DNA of 64,000 bases. Source: Chryseolinea serpens (GTDB lineage Bacteria; Bacteroidota; Bacteroidia; Cytophagales; Cyclobacteriaceae). The position numbers and the translations under genes are program-made. The notes below the pieces were generated by a model. That model saw only the letters and a program-made list of their open reading frames with translations. It did no database searches and was not told the origin of the DNA. The stretch is taken from assembly GCF_900129725.1 (NCBI RefSeq), contig NZ_FQWQ01000004.1:682001-746000 (forward strand), given 5' to 3'. Positions 25,675-35,005 of this stretch are shown here, piece by piece. Each line of letters starts with the position of its first letter. Within the stretch, counting starts at the first letter, position 1.

Positions 25675-26925
25675 ATGAAATCAGATATAGAATTGCCCGC
25701 AGCATCCTTGCAGAACGCGGAAAATGTGAGTGTAGGCCTGTGGTGCACGTTCGGAATATGTTTGCTGAGCAACATTTTCGGAGGCACCGTGTCCACCCTC
25801 ATGTCCGTGTACCTGCCCGTGGTGGTGCGCGATCTGTTGGGCACGGTAGACGCCGCGCGCCTTAGCGAAGTGAGCGCCTATATCAATGCCCTCTATATTC
25901 TGGGCTGGGCCTTCGGTGGTTTCACCTGGGGGCTGATCAGCGATCGCATTGGAAGAGCGAAAGCCCTGGTGCTGGCCGTAGGTTTATACGGGGCCTTCAC
26001 CATCGCCACGGGCTTTGCTTCTTCGTGGGAAATGGTAGTGGCCTGCCGTTTGCTGGCGGGCTTTGGAGTAGGAGGGGTGCTGGTGGTATCGGCCACCTTG
26101 CTCTCGGAAGTGTGGCCGGAGCGTACGCGCGCCATCGCCATCGGCATTCTTTCCATCGGCTTCCCGGTCGGTATATTTTCTGCTGGCCTGGTCAACCTGG
26201 TGGTTTCCGAATGGCGTCAGGGGTTCCTGATCGGCGCGTTGCCGGTAGGGTTGGCGTTGCTTTCGTTTTGGGTCGTACAAGAATCGGAGAAATGGAAAGA
26301 CTCGCGCATCAACCCAACGGGAGATGGTTTGCTCAAGAAAGCGCAACTCCACAGCGGAAACCTGGTGCGAGGGTCACTCATCTTCGGATCCATGCTCATT
26401 GGCTTGTGGGCCATCTTTTCCTGGCTGCCCACCTGGGTGCAAAGCCTGCTCACGGGAGCCGACGGACAAACCCAACGCGGTCTGGCCATGATGCTGCTGG
26501 GTGCGGGCGGTCTTACTGGCGGATTCTTTTCCGGTTGGGTAGCGCGCGCGTTGGGTGTGCGCAGAGCGATGATGCTTTGCTTTGGTGGATGCTTCATCTT
26601 GTCGATCCTGCTCTTCAAGCTGAATACGTCGTTCTCCGCTGTGATCTATGTTGAGATTGCTTGTCTTGCTTTATTCTTTGGCATCAGTCAGGGATTGTTG
26701 TCGGCCTATGTGCCGCAGCTTTTCCCGCCGGCCATCCGCGCCACGGCTACGGGTTTTTGCTTCAACATTGGTCGCATTGTGACGGCTATCGCCGTATTCT
26801 TCATTGGGGCGCTGGTCACCTCGCTGAATGGCTATGGCAATGCCATCCTCACATTTTCCGTGGTATTTCTGATCGGGCTGGTAACACTGTCTTTGACAAA
26901 AGAAGAATCGGCCCCGGTATCCTAA
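25675..26925 (+). CDS. MFS transporter of the AhpD/TonB cluster
   Basis: A 416-residue, 12-helix inner-membrane transporter of the major facilitator superfamily. The A-motif loop is GLISDRIGRAKALVL and a family-typical RLLAGFGVGGVLVV follows. The central and C-terminal parts are SWLPTWVQSLL and AIRATATGFCFNIGRI. It looks closest to the aromatic acid/sugar-acid type (AAHS/SHS) MFS (inference). I chose the ATG at 25675; a GTG at 25660 would add five residues. Lying after the TonB receptor, it would carry its ligand across the inner membrane, or export the product. AhpD copy 2 follows after 19 bases. Confidence 0.9.
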   Translation: MKSDIELPAASLQNAENVSVGLWCTFGICLLSNIFGGTVSTLMSVYLPVVVRDLLGTVDAARLSEVSAYINALYILGWAFGGFTWGLISDRIGRAKALVLAVGLYGAFTIATGFASSWEMVVACRLLAGFGVGGVLVVSATLLSEVWPERTRAIAIGILSIGFPVGIFSAGLVNLVVSEWRQGFLIGALPVGLALLSFWVVQESEKWKDSRINPTGDGLLKKAQLHSGNLVRGSLIFGSMLIGLWAIFSWLPTWVQSLLTGADGQTQRGLAMMLLGAGGLTGGFFSGWVARALGVRRAMMLCFGGCFILSILLFKLNTSFSAVIYVEIACLALFFGISQGLLSAYVPQLFPPAIRATATGFCFNIGRIVTAIAVFFIGALVTSLNGYGNAILTFSVVFLIGLVTLSLTKEESAPVS

Positions 26926-26944
26926 ACCTTAAAATTTAAAAACT

Positions 26945-27499
26945 ATGGCACACATAAAAGTACCTGAAGGTGTACCCGGCATCCGGAGCCTGGTGATGTT
27001 CCGGCCGGAAACAGGCAAGCCCTTATATGAACTGGCGCAGGTGCTGTTGCGCGATCCTTCGCCGCTGACCCCCGCCGAACGCGAACTCATCGCCACCCAC
27101 GTGTCGTCGCGCAACGACTGCATGTTTTGCATGAGCAGCCACGCTGCCGCGGCGCGCGAACTGTTTGGCTCCGAAAGTGAAGTGGTGGATTGCGTTATCC
27201 AGAACGTGTCCACAGCACCCGTCACCGAAAAGATGAAGGCCCTCCTGAATATCGCCGGCAAGGTGCAGATCAGCGGCAAGGCAGTCACGGCCGAGGATGT
27301 TGCCGTGGCCCGGAAGCACGGCGCCACCGACCGCGACATCCACGACACCGTGCTCATTGCCGCAGCCTTCTGCATGTTCAACCGCTATGTGGATGGCCTC
27401 GCCAGCTATACCCCGATGAACTTTGAAGATTATGTACCCATGGGCAAGCGCATGGCCACCATGGGATATGTTTTACCTCATCCACAACCCGCAAACTAA
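26945..27499 (+). CDS. AhpD-like carboxymuconolactone decarboxylase-family protein, copy 2
   Basis: A 184-residue AhpD-like protein with the complete motif CMFCMSSH, preceded by LTPAERELIATHVS, and followed by HDTVLIAAAFCMFNRYVDGL. It opens MAHIKVPEGVPGIRSL, a variant of the opening shared by all three copies. It is closest to copy 3 by eye, so that pair probably arose by a recent duplication. Its TAA overlaps the next start (TAATG at 27497-27501), which couples translation of copies 2 and 3. Soluble and cytoplasmic; the electron donor and substrate are unknown. Confidence 0.88.
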   Translation: MAHIKVPEGVPGIRSLVMFRPETGKPLYELAQVLLRDPSPLTPAERELIATHVSSRNDCMFCMSSHAAAARELFGSESEVVDCVIQNVSTAPVTEKMKALLNIAGKVQISGKAVTAEDVAVARKHGATDRDIHDTVLIAAAFCMFNRYVDGLASYTPMNFEDYVPMGKRMATMGYVLPHPQPAN

Positions 27500-28047
27500 T
27501 GCCTCACATTAAACTGGATGCACAACTGCCCGGCATACGCGGCCCCATGGCCTTCCGACCGGAAACCGCCAGACCACTCAACGAACTGGCCGAAGTATTG
27601 CTGCGCAGCGATAACTCGTTGTCACGCGGCGACCGCGAGCTCATCGCCACCTACGTGTCTTCCCTGAACGACTGCTTCTTTTGCCAGAATGCCCACGGTG
27701 GCATCGCGCAACATTACCTGCAGTGCGACATGGCCTTTATCGACAACGTCAAAAGAGACTATGAAGCCATGCCGCTCTCCGGAAAATTGAAAGCCCTGCT
27801 GGCCATTGCCGCCAGTGTTCAAAAAGGAGGCAAGAACGTGACGCCCCAGCAGGTGGAAAAAGCCCGCAGCATGGGCGCCACCGATCGCGAAATACACGAC
27901 ACCGTGTTGATCGCCGCCGCCTTTTGCATGTTCAACCGGTATGTCGATGGATTGGATACCTGGGCACCACAGGATCGCGAGATCTATGTGAAGCGCGGCC
28001 CGCAACGCGCTGCGGATGGTTATGTGAATTTCGATCTGTATAAATAG
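27499..28047 (+). CDS. AhpD-like carboxymuconolactone decarboxylase-family protein, copy 3
   Basis: A 182-residue AhpD-like protein with the motif CFFCQNAH and the second hallmark HDTVLIAAAFCMFNRYVDGL, identical there to copy 2. It starts at an ATG sharing one base with copy 2's stop. It opens MPHIKLDAQLPGIRGPM and keeps the LLRSDNSLSRGDRELIA segment. The coupling of copies 2 and 3 suggests equal amounts and perhaps a mixed oligomer; AhpD relatives are usually trimers or hexamers, which makes a hetero-complex conceivable (inference). It is the last gene of the run. Confidence 0.88.
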   Translation: MPHIKLDAQLPGIRGPMAFRPETARPLNELAEVLLRSDNSLSRGDRELIATYVSSLNDCFFCQNAHGGIAQHYLQCDMAFIDNVKRDYEAMPLSGKLKALLAIAASVQKGGKNVTPQQVEKARSMGATDREIHDTVLIAAAFCMFNRYVDGLDTWAPQDREIYVKRGPQRAADGYVNFDLYK

Positions 28048-28197
28048 TCTTATTTCCGCCTATGGGTTAGAGCGTGAAGTAGCCGCATTGGCCCGGTGAC
28101 AAATGGGAAACGCAAACCCTCTCTGCGTCTCCCCCCAGTCCCGGTGCCGTGCGGTTAATTTATTTTTCCTACTTTCACCAAAATTGTCGTAGGAAAA

Positions 28198-28938
28198 ATG
28201 CCCTTCACACCCGCGCATCCGGCCCTTGTCCTTCCCCTCATTCGCTGGCGTTATGTTTCGGCCACGGCCCTCATCATCGGCAGCATGGCGCCCGACTTTG
28301 AATATTTTTTCAAAATGAGTGTGAACGGCAGCTATGGCCACACCCTGTGGGGAGTCTTTTATTTCGACCTGCCCATTACGTTTCTGCTGGCATGGCTTTT
28401 TCATGCCGTCGTCAAACGCAACGCCATCCACAACTTGCCGCGTTTTCTGCAACGCAAGTTCCAGGATACACTGGCGCTTGATTTCATGACTTATCTTAAA
28501 TCGCACGCCGCCATCTTCATCGCGTCGGCGCTTGTCGGAACGGCCTCTCATCTTCTGTGGGACAACTTCACCCATAACGATGGATACTTCGCCGGCATCA
28601 TACCTGCCTACAAAACGGTTTTCTTTCCCTACGACGGCGTGAAATATCCCCTTTTTTATGCCTTGCAAAACATTAGTAGCGGCGTGGGTCTAACCATTGT
28701 GCTGGTGTATTTGCTGGTGAAAAAGCCGACCGACAACACGGCCACGACGCTGTACATTCCGAGGATCGACTATTGGGCGCTGCTGGCCGTGATCACGATG
28801 GCCGTGGTGGCCTTGCGGTTTTGGATCAAACCGTCCGACTATCACCTGGGCAATGCCGTGGTGAGCGTCGTTTCCGGCTTGCTGGTGGCGTTGGTATTGT
28901 GCGGATGGATTAACTTTAAGAACACGGCATCATCCTAA
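28198..28938 (+). CDS. DUF4184 family membrane protein
   Basis: A 246-residue polytopic membrane protein. It begins MPFTPAHPALVLPLI, the characteristic opening of DUF4184. The family's acidic and histidine residues are present (GSMAPDFEYFF, LVGTASHLLWDNFTHNDGYF), like a membrane-embedded metal-dependent hydrolase relative of YdjM/LexA-binding inner-membrane proteins (function not established). It ends 12 bases before the ligD start on the same strand, so the two are probably co-transcribed. Nothing links it to DNA repair apart from the neighbourhood. Confidence 0.83.
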   Translation: MPFTPAHPALVLPLIRWRYVSATALIIGSMAPDFEYFFKMSVNGSYGHTLWGVFYFDLPITFLLAWLFHAVVKRNAIHNLPRFLQRKFQDTLALDFMTYLKSHAAIFIASALVGTASHLLWDNFTHNDGYFAGIIPAYKTVFFPYDGVKYPLFYALQNISSGVGLTIVLVYLLVKKPTDNTATTLYIPRIDYWALLAVITMAVVALRFWIKPSDYHLGNAVVSVVSGLLVALVLCGWINFKNTASS

Positions 28939-28950
28939 ACCAACGAACCG

Positions 28951-31278
28951 GTGGCGAAACGGAAATCACAATGGGCGCAAGTCGGCAAACGCGAGGTGGA
29001 ACTCTCCAACCTGGAGAAGGTCCTTTTTCCGGAAGACCACATCGTGAAAGCCGAGGTGATCGAATACTATCTCAAGATCGCGCCCACGTTGCTCAACTAT
29101 GCCAATGGCCGCGCGCTCACCCTCATCCGCTATCCCGACGGCATCACCGGCGAAAGCTTCTACCAAAAGAACCGTCCCGAGTGGGCGCCGCAGTGGATCG
29201 AGTTTGTCACGCTGGGGAAAGAAAAGAAAGATTACATCATCGCCACCGAGCCGGCCTTGCTGGTGTGGCTGGCCAACCTGGCGTCGCTGGAGCTTCACCA
29301 ACTGCACAGCCGCAAACCCAGCTACGATCTGCCCGACTACATGGTCTTCGACCTCGATCCGCCGGAAGGCTATTCCTTTCCAAAATTAATACCGATAGCG
29401 CTGTCGCTGAGGACGGTGCTGGAGAGCTATGGCTACACGCCATTTGTGAAAACCACAGGAGGGAAGGGACTGCACATTTGTTGTCCGATCGAAGCCACGC
29501 ACGATTTTCATACCGTATTTGAAGCGGCACAAGACATCGCCAAACCCTTCGTGGAGAAGTACCCCAACGACGTCACCCTCCAGATCAAGAAAGACGCCCG
29601 GAAAGGCCGAGTGCTCGTTGATATTTTCCGGATCCGTTCCGGCCAAAGCATCGTGTCGGCCTACAGTCTCCGCGGGCGCAACGGAGCACCGGTATCCATG
29701 CCGTTGACCTGGGATGAGCTGGAACATGTAAAAAGCCCCCTAGAATTCAACATCCACACGGCGGTGGAAAAAGTGGTGCGCGATGGCGACGCCTGGCAAG
29801 GCTTCGACGCGTACGCCGTGCCCATCCATACCCACCGCCCCAAACCAACGGCCAAAAAGAAAAATATCAACCCCGCCGGAACGAAACACAAATCACCGGA
29901 GCAACTGGAGGCCTACACAAAAAAGCGCGACTTCACCAAAACCCCCGAACCCGCCGGAGCCACACCCGATGCCGTGGGGAGCAAATTTGTGGTGCACCGC
30001 CACCACGCGTCGCGATTGCACTACGACTTGCGGCTGGAGAAAGACGGCGTTCTAAAATCATGGGCCGTTCCAAAAGGATTGCCGCCGTACCCCGGCGTGA
30101 AACGCCTGGCCGTGCAAACCGAAGACCACCCCCTGGAATACCTCACCTTCGACGGCGCCATCCCGAAAGGCCAATACGGTGCCGGCGATATGTGGATCTA
30201 TGCGCTGGGCAAATACCAGATCACCAAAGACAAAAAAGACGGCTTCTATTTCCGGCTCAACAGCAAGGAAGTGAACGGCGAATACCGCATCCACAAAATG
30301 AAGGAAAAAGAGTGGCTGCTCGAACGCGTGGACCAACCCCAGGTAGACTACCTCCACCAGGACATCGAACCCATGCTGGCCGACCAGGATGCCGTCGTGC
30401 CGAAAGGGGAGGGCTATCTTTACGAGATCAAGTGGGACGGCATCCGCGCCCTCATCACGTTGGAAGACGGTCACATAAAAATCAAAACGCGCAACCAGCG
30501 CGACGTCACCGCACAGTTTCCCGAACTTCAGATCGGCGAGAAAGCCTTCCGCGCTACCAACGCCCTGTTCGATGCTGAGATCGTGTGTTTGGACCCAGCC
30601 GGCAAGCCCATCTTCAAGCGTGTGATCAACCGCCTCATGAGCACCGGCGAAACCAACATCCAAAAGCTCACCAAGTCCAACCCCGCCTTCTGCTACATCT
30701 TCGACTGTCTCTACCTCGACGGCCGCGCCTTGGTAAACGAACCCCTCATCCGCCGCAAAGAATGGCTGGCCGACACCATCCGCCCCGAAACGCCCTACCG
30801 CGTCAGCGAACACGTCGACGATGGCCCCTCACTCCTCGAAGCCGCCCGCGAACACAACCTGGAAGGCATCATGGCCAAACGCGCCGACAGCAAATACATG
30901 CCCGGCCGCCGCACCGACCTCTGGCTGAAAGTAAAGATCCGCGAGTCTGCCGAGGCCGTCATCATCGGCTTCACGCCCGGCAAGGGCAACCGCGGCGCAA
31001 CCTTTGGCGCCCTCCACATCGCCGAGCGCATAGGCAAGGAGTTACACTACCGCGGCAAAGTAGGCACCGGATTTGATGATGCGACGATGAAAGAAATTTC
31101 TGAGGTGCTGAAAAAAGTGGAAACAACGCCCAAGCCCGAAGTCACTGGCAAATTGTTGGATGAAAAAATATCGACGTGGCTGGAGCCTGTTACGGTAGCG
31201 GAAATAAGTTATTCGAAGCTTACACCGGACAATATGTTTCGGGAGCCGGTGTTCATAAGACTGAGGCCGGATTTGTAG
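28951..31278 (+). CDS. ligD: DNA ligase D (polymerase-phosphoesterase-ligase)
   Basis: A 775-residue three-domain enzyme of bacterial non-homologous end joining. The order is polymerase/primase domain (about 15-295; catalytic Asp pair in MVFDLDPPEG near residues 134-136), 3'-phosphoesterase domain (about 310-460; VHRHHASRLHYDLRLE) and ATP-dependent ligase domain (about 475-775; adenylated lysine in YEIKWDGIRAL near residue 494, motif EGIMAKRADSKY). This is the mycobacterial domain order, not the Pseudomonas (PE-ligase-polymerase) one. It starts at GTG 28951. Its partner Ku lies 7.4 kb further on, not adjacent. Works at double-strand breaks, filling and sealing ends. Confidence 0.95.
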   Translation: MAKRKSQWAQVGKREVELSNLEKVLFPEDHIVKAEVIEYYLKIAPTLLNYANGRALTLIRYPDGITGESFYQKNRPEWAPQWIEFVTLGKEKKDYIIATEPALLVWLANLASLELHQLHSRKPSYDLPDYMVFDLDPPEGYSFPKLIPIALSLRTVLESYGYTPFVKTTGGKGLHICCPIEATHDFHTVFEAAQDIAKPFVEKYPNDVTLQIKKDARKGRVLVDIFRIRSGQSIVSAYSLRGRNGAPVSMPLTWDELEHVKSPLEFNIHTAVEKVVRDGDAWQGFDAYAVPIHTHRPKPTAKKKNINPAGTKHKSPEQLEAYTKKRDFTKTPEPAGATPDAVGSKFVVHRHHASRLHYDLRLEKDGVLKSWAVPKGLPPYPGVKRLAVQTEDHPLEYLTFDGAIPKGQYGAGDMWIYALGKYQITKDKKDGFYFRLNSKEVNGEYRIHKMKEKEWLLERVDQPQVDYLHQDIEPMLADQDAVVPKGEGYLYEIKWDGIRALITLEDGHIKIKTRNQRDVTAQFPELQIGEKAFRATNALFDAEIVCLDPAGKPIFKRVINRLMSTGETNIQKLTKSNPAFCYIFDCLYLDGRALVNEPLIRRKEWLADTIRPETPYRVSEHVDDGPSLLEAAREHNLEGIMAKRADSKYMPGRRTDLWLKVKIRESAEAVIIGFTPGKGNRGATFGALHIAERIGKELHYRGKVGTGFDDATMKEISEVLKKVETTPKPEVTGKLLDEKISTWLEPVTVAEISYSKLTPDNMFREPVFIRLRPDL

Positions 31279-31589
31279 CAGCGATAAGAGAAGTCCTTCA
31301 GCACGTTTCGACAAAACACGTCATTCCGCAGGCACGCGTTTCCTCGAGCCTCGCAAGTGGCCCAAGGAATCCAGTGGATAGCGCTTTGCATCTGTGTGGT
31401 GATGCATTTGAGATCGGGCTCGGAGTTATCGGTGTTTGCCGGGTTTCGTTTCATCCAGTGCGAAGCTTATCCAATTTCCGTGCTCTCGAAATTCTGGATG
31501 TCTTGAACTACTGGCGTAGGTTTCTATAAAACTTGTGCCTGCGACATGACGTGCGGCGCGACACGGTGGAGAGTGATTGGTTTAGGAAA
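31279..31589. other. 311-base gap without a recognisable gene
   Basis: The gap separates the convergent ligD and TPR genes. It contains a stretch near 31340-31370 with imperfect arms (TTCCTCGAGCC / GGCCCAAGGAA) and an ATTCC...GGAATCCAG pattern reminiscent of dispersed bacterial intergenic repeats. No clear terminator T-run follows it. Confidence 0.35.
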
Positions 31590-32792
31590 CTATTCCTTAC
31601 AAAACTCCTTCTTCATCTTCTCTGCAACCGTCTGCCCAAGCGCCTCCGCCTTTTTCAAATCATCGCATGCCTCGGTAATCAATTTCAGCTTCTGCTTCGC
31701 GATCGCCCGATTATAATAAGCCGTCGCCGACTCAGCGTTATAAAGCAGCACGATCGTATAATCCTCAATTGCCTCCTTATACCGGCTCTGCTTAATAAGC
31801 ACATTCCCCCGATTCAACCAAGCCTTATCAAATTTCTCATCCAATTCAATGGCCTGTGTATAATCACTGAAGGCCCCTTTCAAATCATTAAGCCTTTCCT
31901 TCACGATACCACGGTTGGTCCAGATGCGGGGGTCTTTGTCGTTTATGGTGAGCGCTTTGTCATAGTCATCCAGGGCGCCTTTGTAGTAGCCACCCTCCAG
32001 CCGTTGGTTGGCGCGTTCCAGGTAGGGGTAGAGCATGCTGGAGTCGCTTTCAATGGCGGCTTCGAGTTGGTCGCGCGAGGCATCTTTCTTGCCTTCATTT
32101 CGCCTCAGGATGGCGATGTTGTGCAACGCGATGGCGTGTTGGGGATTGATCTTCAAGGCTTTTTCATAGTCCGCGATCGCGGTGGAATCTTTTAGTCCTT
32201 CCTTGGCGATGCCGCGGTTCACATAGTAGTCGGCATCCTTGCTTTGGAGTTGGATGGCGGAGTCGATCCAGTGGATGGCGGTCTTGTAGTTTTTTAGTTT
32301 GGTTTCGGTTAGGCCGAGGTAATTGTAGAGCGGGGCTTGCATGGGGCCTTGCATGGTCATGACCTGGTTCTTGCCAGTGGCGGATGCCGAAGTATTAAAA
32401 TAGACCGTGGTGGTTTCGCCGGGGTGGAGGGTGAGCAGTTTGGTGAAGTCGTCTTTGGCTTGGGCGTATAATCCCAGCCGGAACAGCACTTGGGCGCGGC
32501 TGTAGAGGGCGTCGGCACGGTCCGGGTAATGCTCCAGGTAGATGCTGTAGTCGGTGTTGGCGCCGGCCAGGTCGTTCAATTGTTCACGGGTGGCGGCGCG
32601 CAGCAGGTAGGCGTCCATATTGCCGGGGGTTTCCTGCAGCGTTTTGTCGAACAGCGGCAGGGCCTCGGCATACTTTCCGGCGTCATAGGCGGCGATTGCC
32701 TGCTCAAAACGTTGACGCGTCGTTGATTTTTTTTCCTGGGCCCAGGAATACGTTGATAAGAATAGAATCGTTAGGGTCAGGAGCGCTCTCAT
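31590..32792 (-). CDS. secreted tetratricopeptide-repeat protein
   Basis: A 400-residue protein with a signal peptide (MRALLTLTILFLSTYSWAQ) and a chain of about ten TPR units: examples are AIAAYDAGKYAEALPLFDK, YNYLGLTETKLKNYKTAIH and AWLNRGNVLIKQSRYKEAI. TPR arrays bind other proteins; in this phylum periplasmic ones often accompany outer-membrane assemblies. Nothing more specific is visible. One inserted stretch between repeats (FNTSASATGKNQVMTMQG) breaks the regular array. Convergent with ligD; divergent from the TetR gene, 72 bases away. Confidence 0.88.
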   Translation of the reverse strand: MRALLTLTILFLSTYSWAQEKKSTTRQRFEQAIAAYDAGKYAEALPLFDKTLQETPGNMDAYLLRAATREQLNDLAGANTDYSIYLEHYPDRADALYSRAQVLFRLGLYAQAKDDFTKLLTLHPGETTTVYFNTSASATGKNQVMTMQGPMQAPLYNYLGLTETKLKNYKTAIHWIDSAIQLQSKDADYYVNRGIAKEGLKDSTAIADYEKALKINPQHAIALHNIAILRRNEGKKDASRDQLEAAIESDSSMLYPYLERANQRLEGGYYKGALDDYDKALTINDKDPRIWTNRGIVKERLNDLKGAFSDYTQAIELDEKFDKAWLNRGNVLIKQSRYKEAIEDYTIVLLYNAESATAYYNRAIAKQKLKLITEACDDLKKAEALGQTVAEKMKKEFCKE

Positions 32793-32864
32793 GCCGGGAA
32801 ATTTAACGAAATATTCTGCGGCAAAGTGTAAACTCTTTTTTGGAAATCATGTTTAACTACGTGT

Positions 32865-33581
32865 ATGGCAGCCGCAAAAAAATCAACCCAAAAATCCGGA
32901 ACTGCAGCAGCTTCCGGAGCAACCGTTACATCTGAAAACAAGGGTAACACCCAAACCGGGGCACGCATCCGAACCGCGTATGTGGAATATGTATTGACCC
33001 ACGGCCAACGCCCTGCAACGGTCTACAAATTTTGCCTCGACCTCGGCATCAAAGAGGACGCCTTCTATGCCCACTTCGGTTCATTCGACGGCCTCGAAAA
33101 ACAGATCTGGAAAGGCTTTATCGACAAAACGATTTCGCGCCTCACGGCTGACCAGGCTTTTGCCGAATTCAGCACCCGCGAAAAGATCCTGGCCTTCTAT
33201 TACACGCTGCTGGAAGAATTGAAGAACAACCGCAGCTACGTGCTCTATCAATTGGAACATTCCCGCAAACTGGAACTCATACCGGACTATATCAAAGGCT
33301 TTAAGACCGCGTTCGAAACCTTCTTCGAAACCCTCCTCAACGAAGGCAAAGGCAACGGCGAAATCGCCACCCGGCCCTTGCTGGACAAGCGCTACCCGCA
33401 ACTTTTCTGGATGCACCTGGGCTTTATCCTCATCTTCTGGAAGGAAGACGACAGCCCCGGCTTTGAAAAGACGGACGCCGCCGTGGAGAAATCCGTTAAC
33501 CTGGCATTCGATCTCATTGGCAAGGGCGCAGTAGACTCGGCCATGGATTTTGCCAAGTTCCTATACCAGAACAAGAAGTGA
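32865..33581 (+). CDS. TetR-family transcriptional regulator
   Basis: A 238-residue protein. After a basic, alanine-rich low-complexity leader (AAAKKSTQKSGTAAASG) comes a TetR-type helix-turn-helix (RIRTAYVEYVLTHGQRPATV, GIKEDAFYAHFGSFDGLEK). The long helical ligand/dimer domain follows, ending FDLIGKGAVDSAMDFAKFLY. Bacteroidota have a TetR subgroup that lies next to ABC1 kinases, and that is the arrangement here: the kinase gene starts 16 bases after the stop. It probably regulates this operon, but no operator repeat is obvious in the 72-base gap upstream. Confidence 0.85.
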   Translation: MAAAKKSTQKSGTAAASGATVTSENKGNTQTGARIRTAYVEYVLTHGQRPATVYKFCLDLGIKEDAFYAHFGSFDGLEKQIWKGFIDKTISRLTADQAFAEFSTREKILAFYYTLLEELKNNRSYVLYQLEHSRKLELIPDYIKGFKTAFETFFETLLNEGKGNGEIATRPLLDKRYPQLFWMHLGFILIFWKEDDSPGFEKTDAAVEKSVNLAFDLIGKGAVDSAMDFAKFLYQNKK

Positions 33582-33597
33582 CCTTACCCCTGATAAC

Positions 33598-34890
33598 GTG
33601 AAAGAATTCGATCGCATACCCGTCACCAAAGTGCAACGGGCCTCAAAGTTCCTGTCTGCCGGGGCCAAGATCGGCACAAACTATCTTAAGCACTACGGCA
33701 AACAACTCGTTACCGGCGAAACCGATCGCGACCAACTGCACGCCGACAACGCCAAAGACATCTACAACTCCCTCAGCGAACTGAAAGGGGGCGCCCTGAA
33801 AGTGGCCCAAATGCTGAGCATGGACAGAAACCTGCTGCCCACCGCCTATCAACAGAAGTTTGCCATGGCCCAGTACAGCGCGCCGCCGCTGTCGTATCCC
33901 CTGGTCGTAAAAACATTCCAAAAATACTTCGACAAATCGCCCGACAAGATCTTCGACACCTTCACCACCAAAGCGGTCAATGCCGCCTCCATGGGGCAGG
34001 TGCACCAGGCCACGTTGAAGGGCAAGAAACTCGCCGTCAAGATCCAATACCCCGGCGTCGGCGACAGCGTGAAGTCGGACCTGGCTATGGTGAAGCCCAT
34101 CGCGCTCACCATGTTCAAATTGAATCCGGTAGAATACAACGAGTTTATCCAGGAAGTGGAATCCCGGATGCTGGAAGAGACCGATTATACCCTTGAGTTA
34201 AAGCGGTCGATGGAGCTGTCGGAGAAGAGCAAAGGGATCAAAAACATCCTTTTCCCGACGTATTATCCTGAATATTCGTCGCCCCGGGTCCTTACAATGG
34301 ACTGGCTGGAAGGCAAACCGCTGGGCCAGGCCCTCAAGGAAGAGATTCCCCTGGAAGCCCGCAACACACTGGGTCAAGCCATGTGGGATTTCTATCATTT
34401 TCAGATGCATACCCTCCGTGCCGTCCACGCTGATCCGCACCCGGGCAACTTCATCATCACCCCGGACTACAAACTCGGCATCATCGACTTCGGCTGCGTG
34501 AAAGAGATCCCCGTAGATTTCTATAACACTTACTTCCAACTCCTCGAAGGCAACGTTCTATCGGACGCCGCTGTCCAGAAAAAGGTGTTCAGCGACCTGC
34601 GATTCGTCTATCCCGAAGACACCCCTAAGGAGAAAGAATTCTTCACAGGCATTTTTGTAAAGCTGGTGGAACTGCTCAGTCGCCCGTTCCGCTCGGAACA
34701 ATTCGACTTTGCCGACAACGCTTATTTTGATGAACTGTTTTCTTTTGGAGAGCAGCTCTCCACGATGAAGGAACTGCGCGATTCAAAACGGGCGAGGGGC
34801 GTGAGCGATGCCGTGTATATCAACCGCACCTATTTTGGATTGTACACCATCCTTCACGATCTGAAAGCAACGATCAAGACAGCCTACTAG
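33598..34890 (+). CDS. ABC1/UbiB (AarF) family atypical kinase-like protein
   Basis: A 430-residue protein with the ABC1 kinase hallmarks: a KxGQ-like start (GGALKVAQMLSMDRNLLP), the AAAS-type loop (NAASMGQVHQATLKGKKLAVK), the ATP-lysine in LAVKIQYPG near residue 146, DPHPGNFII and IDFGCVKEIP. UbiB relatives help prenyl-quinone synthesis or lipid metabolism. The KxGQ motif reads KVAQ here, which weakens that signature. The GTG at 33598 is the best start; an ATG at 33550 overlaps the TetR gene. It may act on quinone lipids under control of the TetR protein, which is inference from operon context only. Confidence 0.9.
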   Translation: MKEFDRIPVTKVQRASKFLSAGAKIGTNYLKHYGKQLVTGETDRDQLHADNAKDIYNSLSELKGGALKVAQMLSMDRNLLPTAYQQKFAMAQYSAPPLSYPLVVKTFQKYFDKSPDKIFDTFTTKAVNAASMGQVHQATLKGKKLAVKIQYPGVGDSVKSDLAMVKPIALTMFKLNPVEYNEFIQEVESRMLEETDYTLELKRSMELSEKSKGIKNILFPTYYPEYSSPRVLTMDWLEGKPLGQALKEEIPLEARNTLGQAMWDFYHFQMHTLRAVHADPHPGNFIITPDYKLGIIDFGCVKEIPVDFYNTYFQLLEGNVLSDAAVQKKVFSDLRFVYPEDTPKEKEFFTGIFVKLVELLSRPFRSEQFDFADNAYFDELFSFGEQLSTMKELRDSKRARGVSDAVYINRTYFGLYTILHDLKATIKTAY

Positions 34891-34905
34891 AACCATCACA
34901 TACAG

Positions 34906-34951
34906 AGGACGCAAGCCCGCGCAACGAAATCTTTGCACGAGCTTGCGTCCT
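34906..34951. terminator. hairpin terminator between convergent genes
   Basis: AGGACGCAAGC (34906-34916) pairs with GCTTGCGTCCT (34941-34951) around a 24-base loop; a short TTTGCTTTC run follows. It separates the ABC1 gene from the convergent membrane gene. Confidence 0.65.
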
Positions 34952-35005
34952 TTGCTTTCACCTACTTGAAAAATCTTGTTGAAGGACCTCTCAAAAGAGA
35001 CGGAC

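Noticed and set aside
31176-31529. Open frame crossing the end of ligD into the intergenic gap
   Set aside because: Begins inside ligD and shows no protein-like pattern; more likely repeat-type intergenic sequence.
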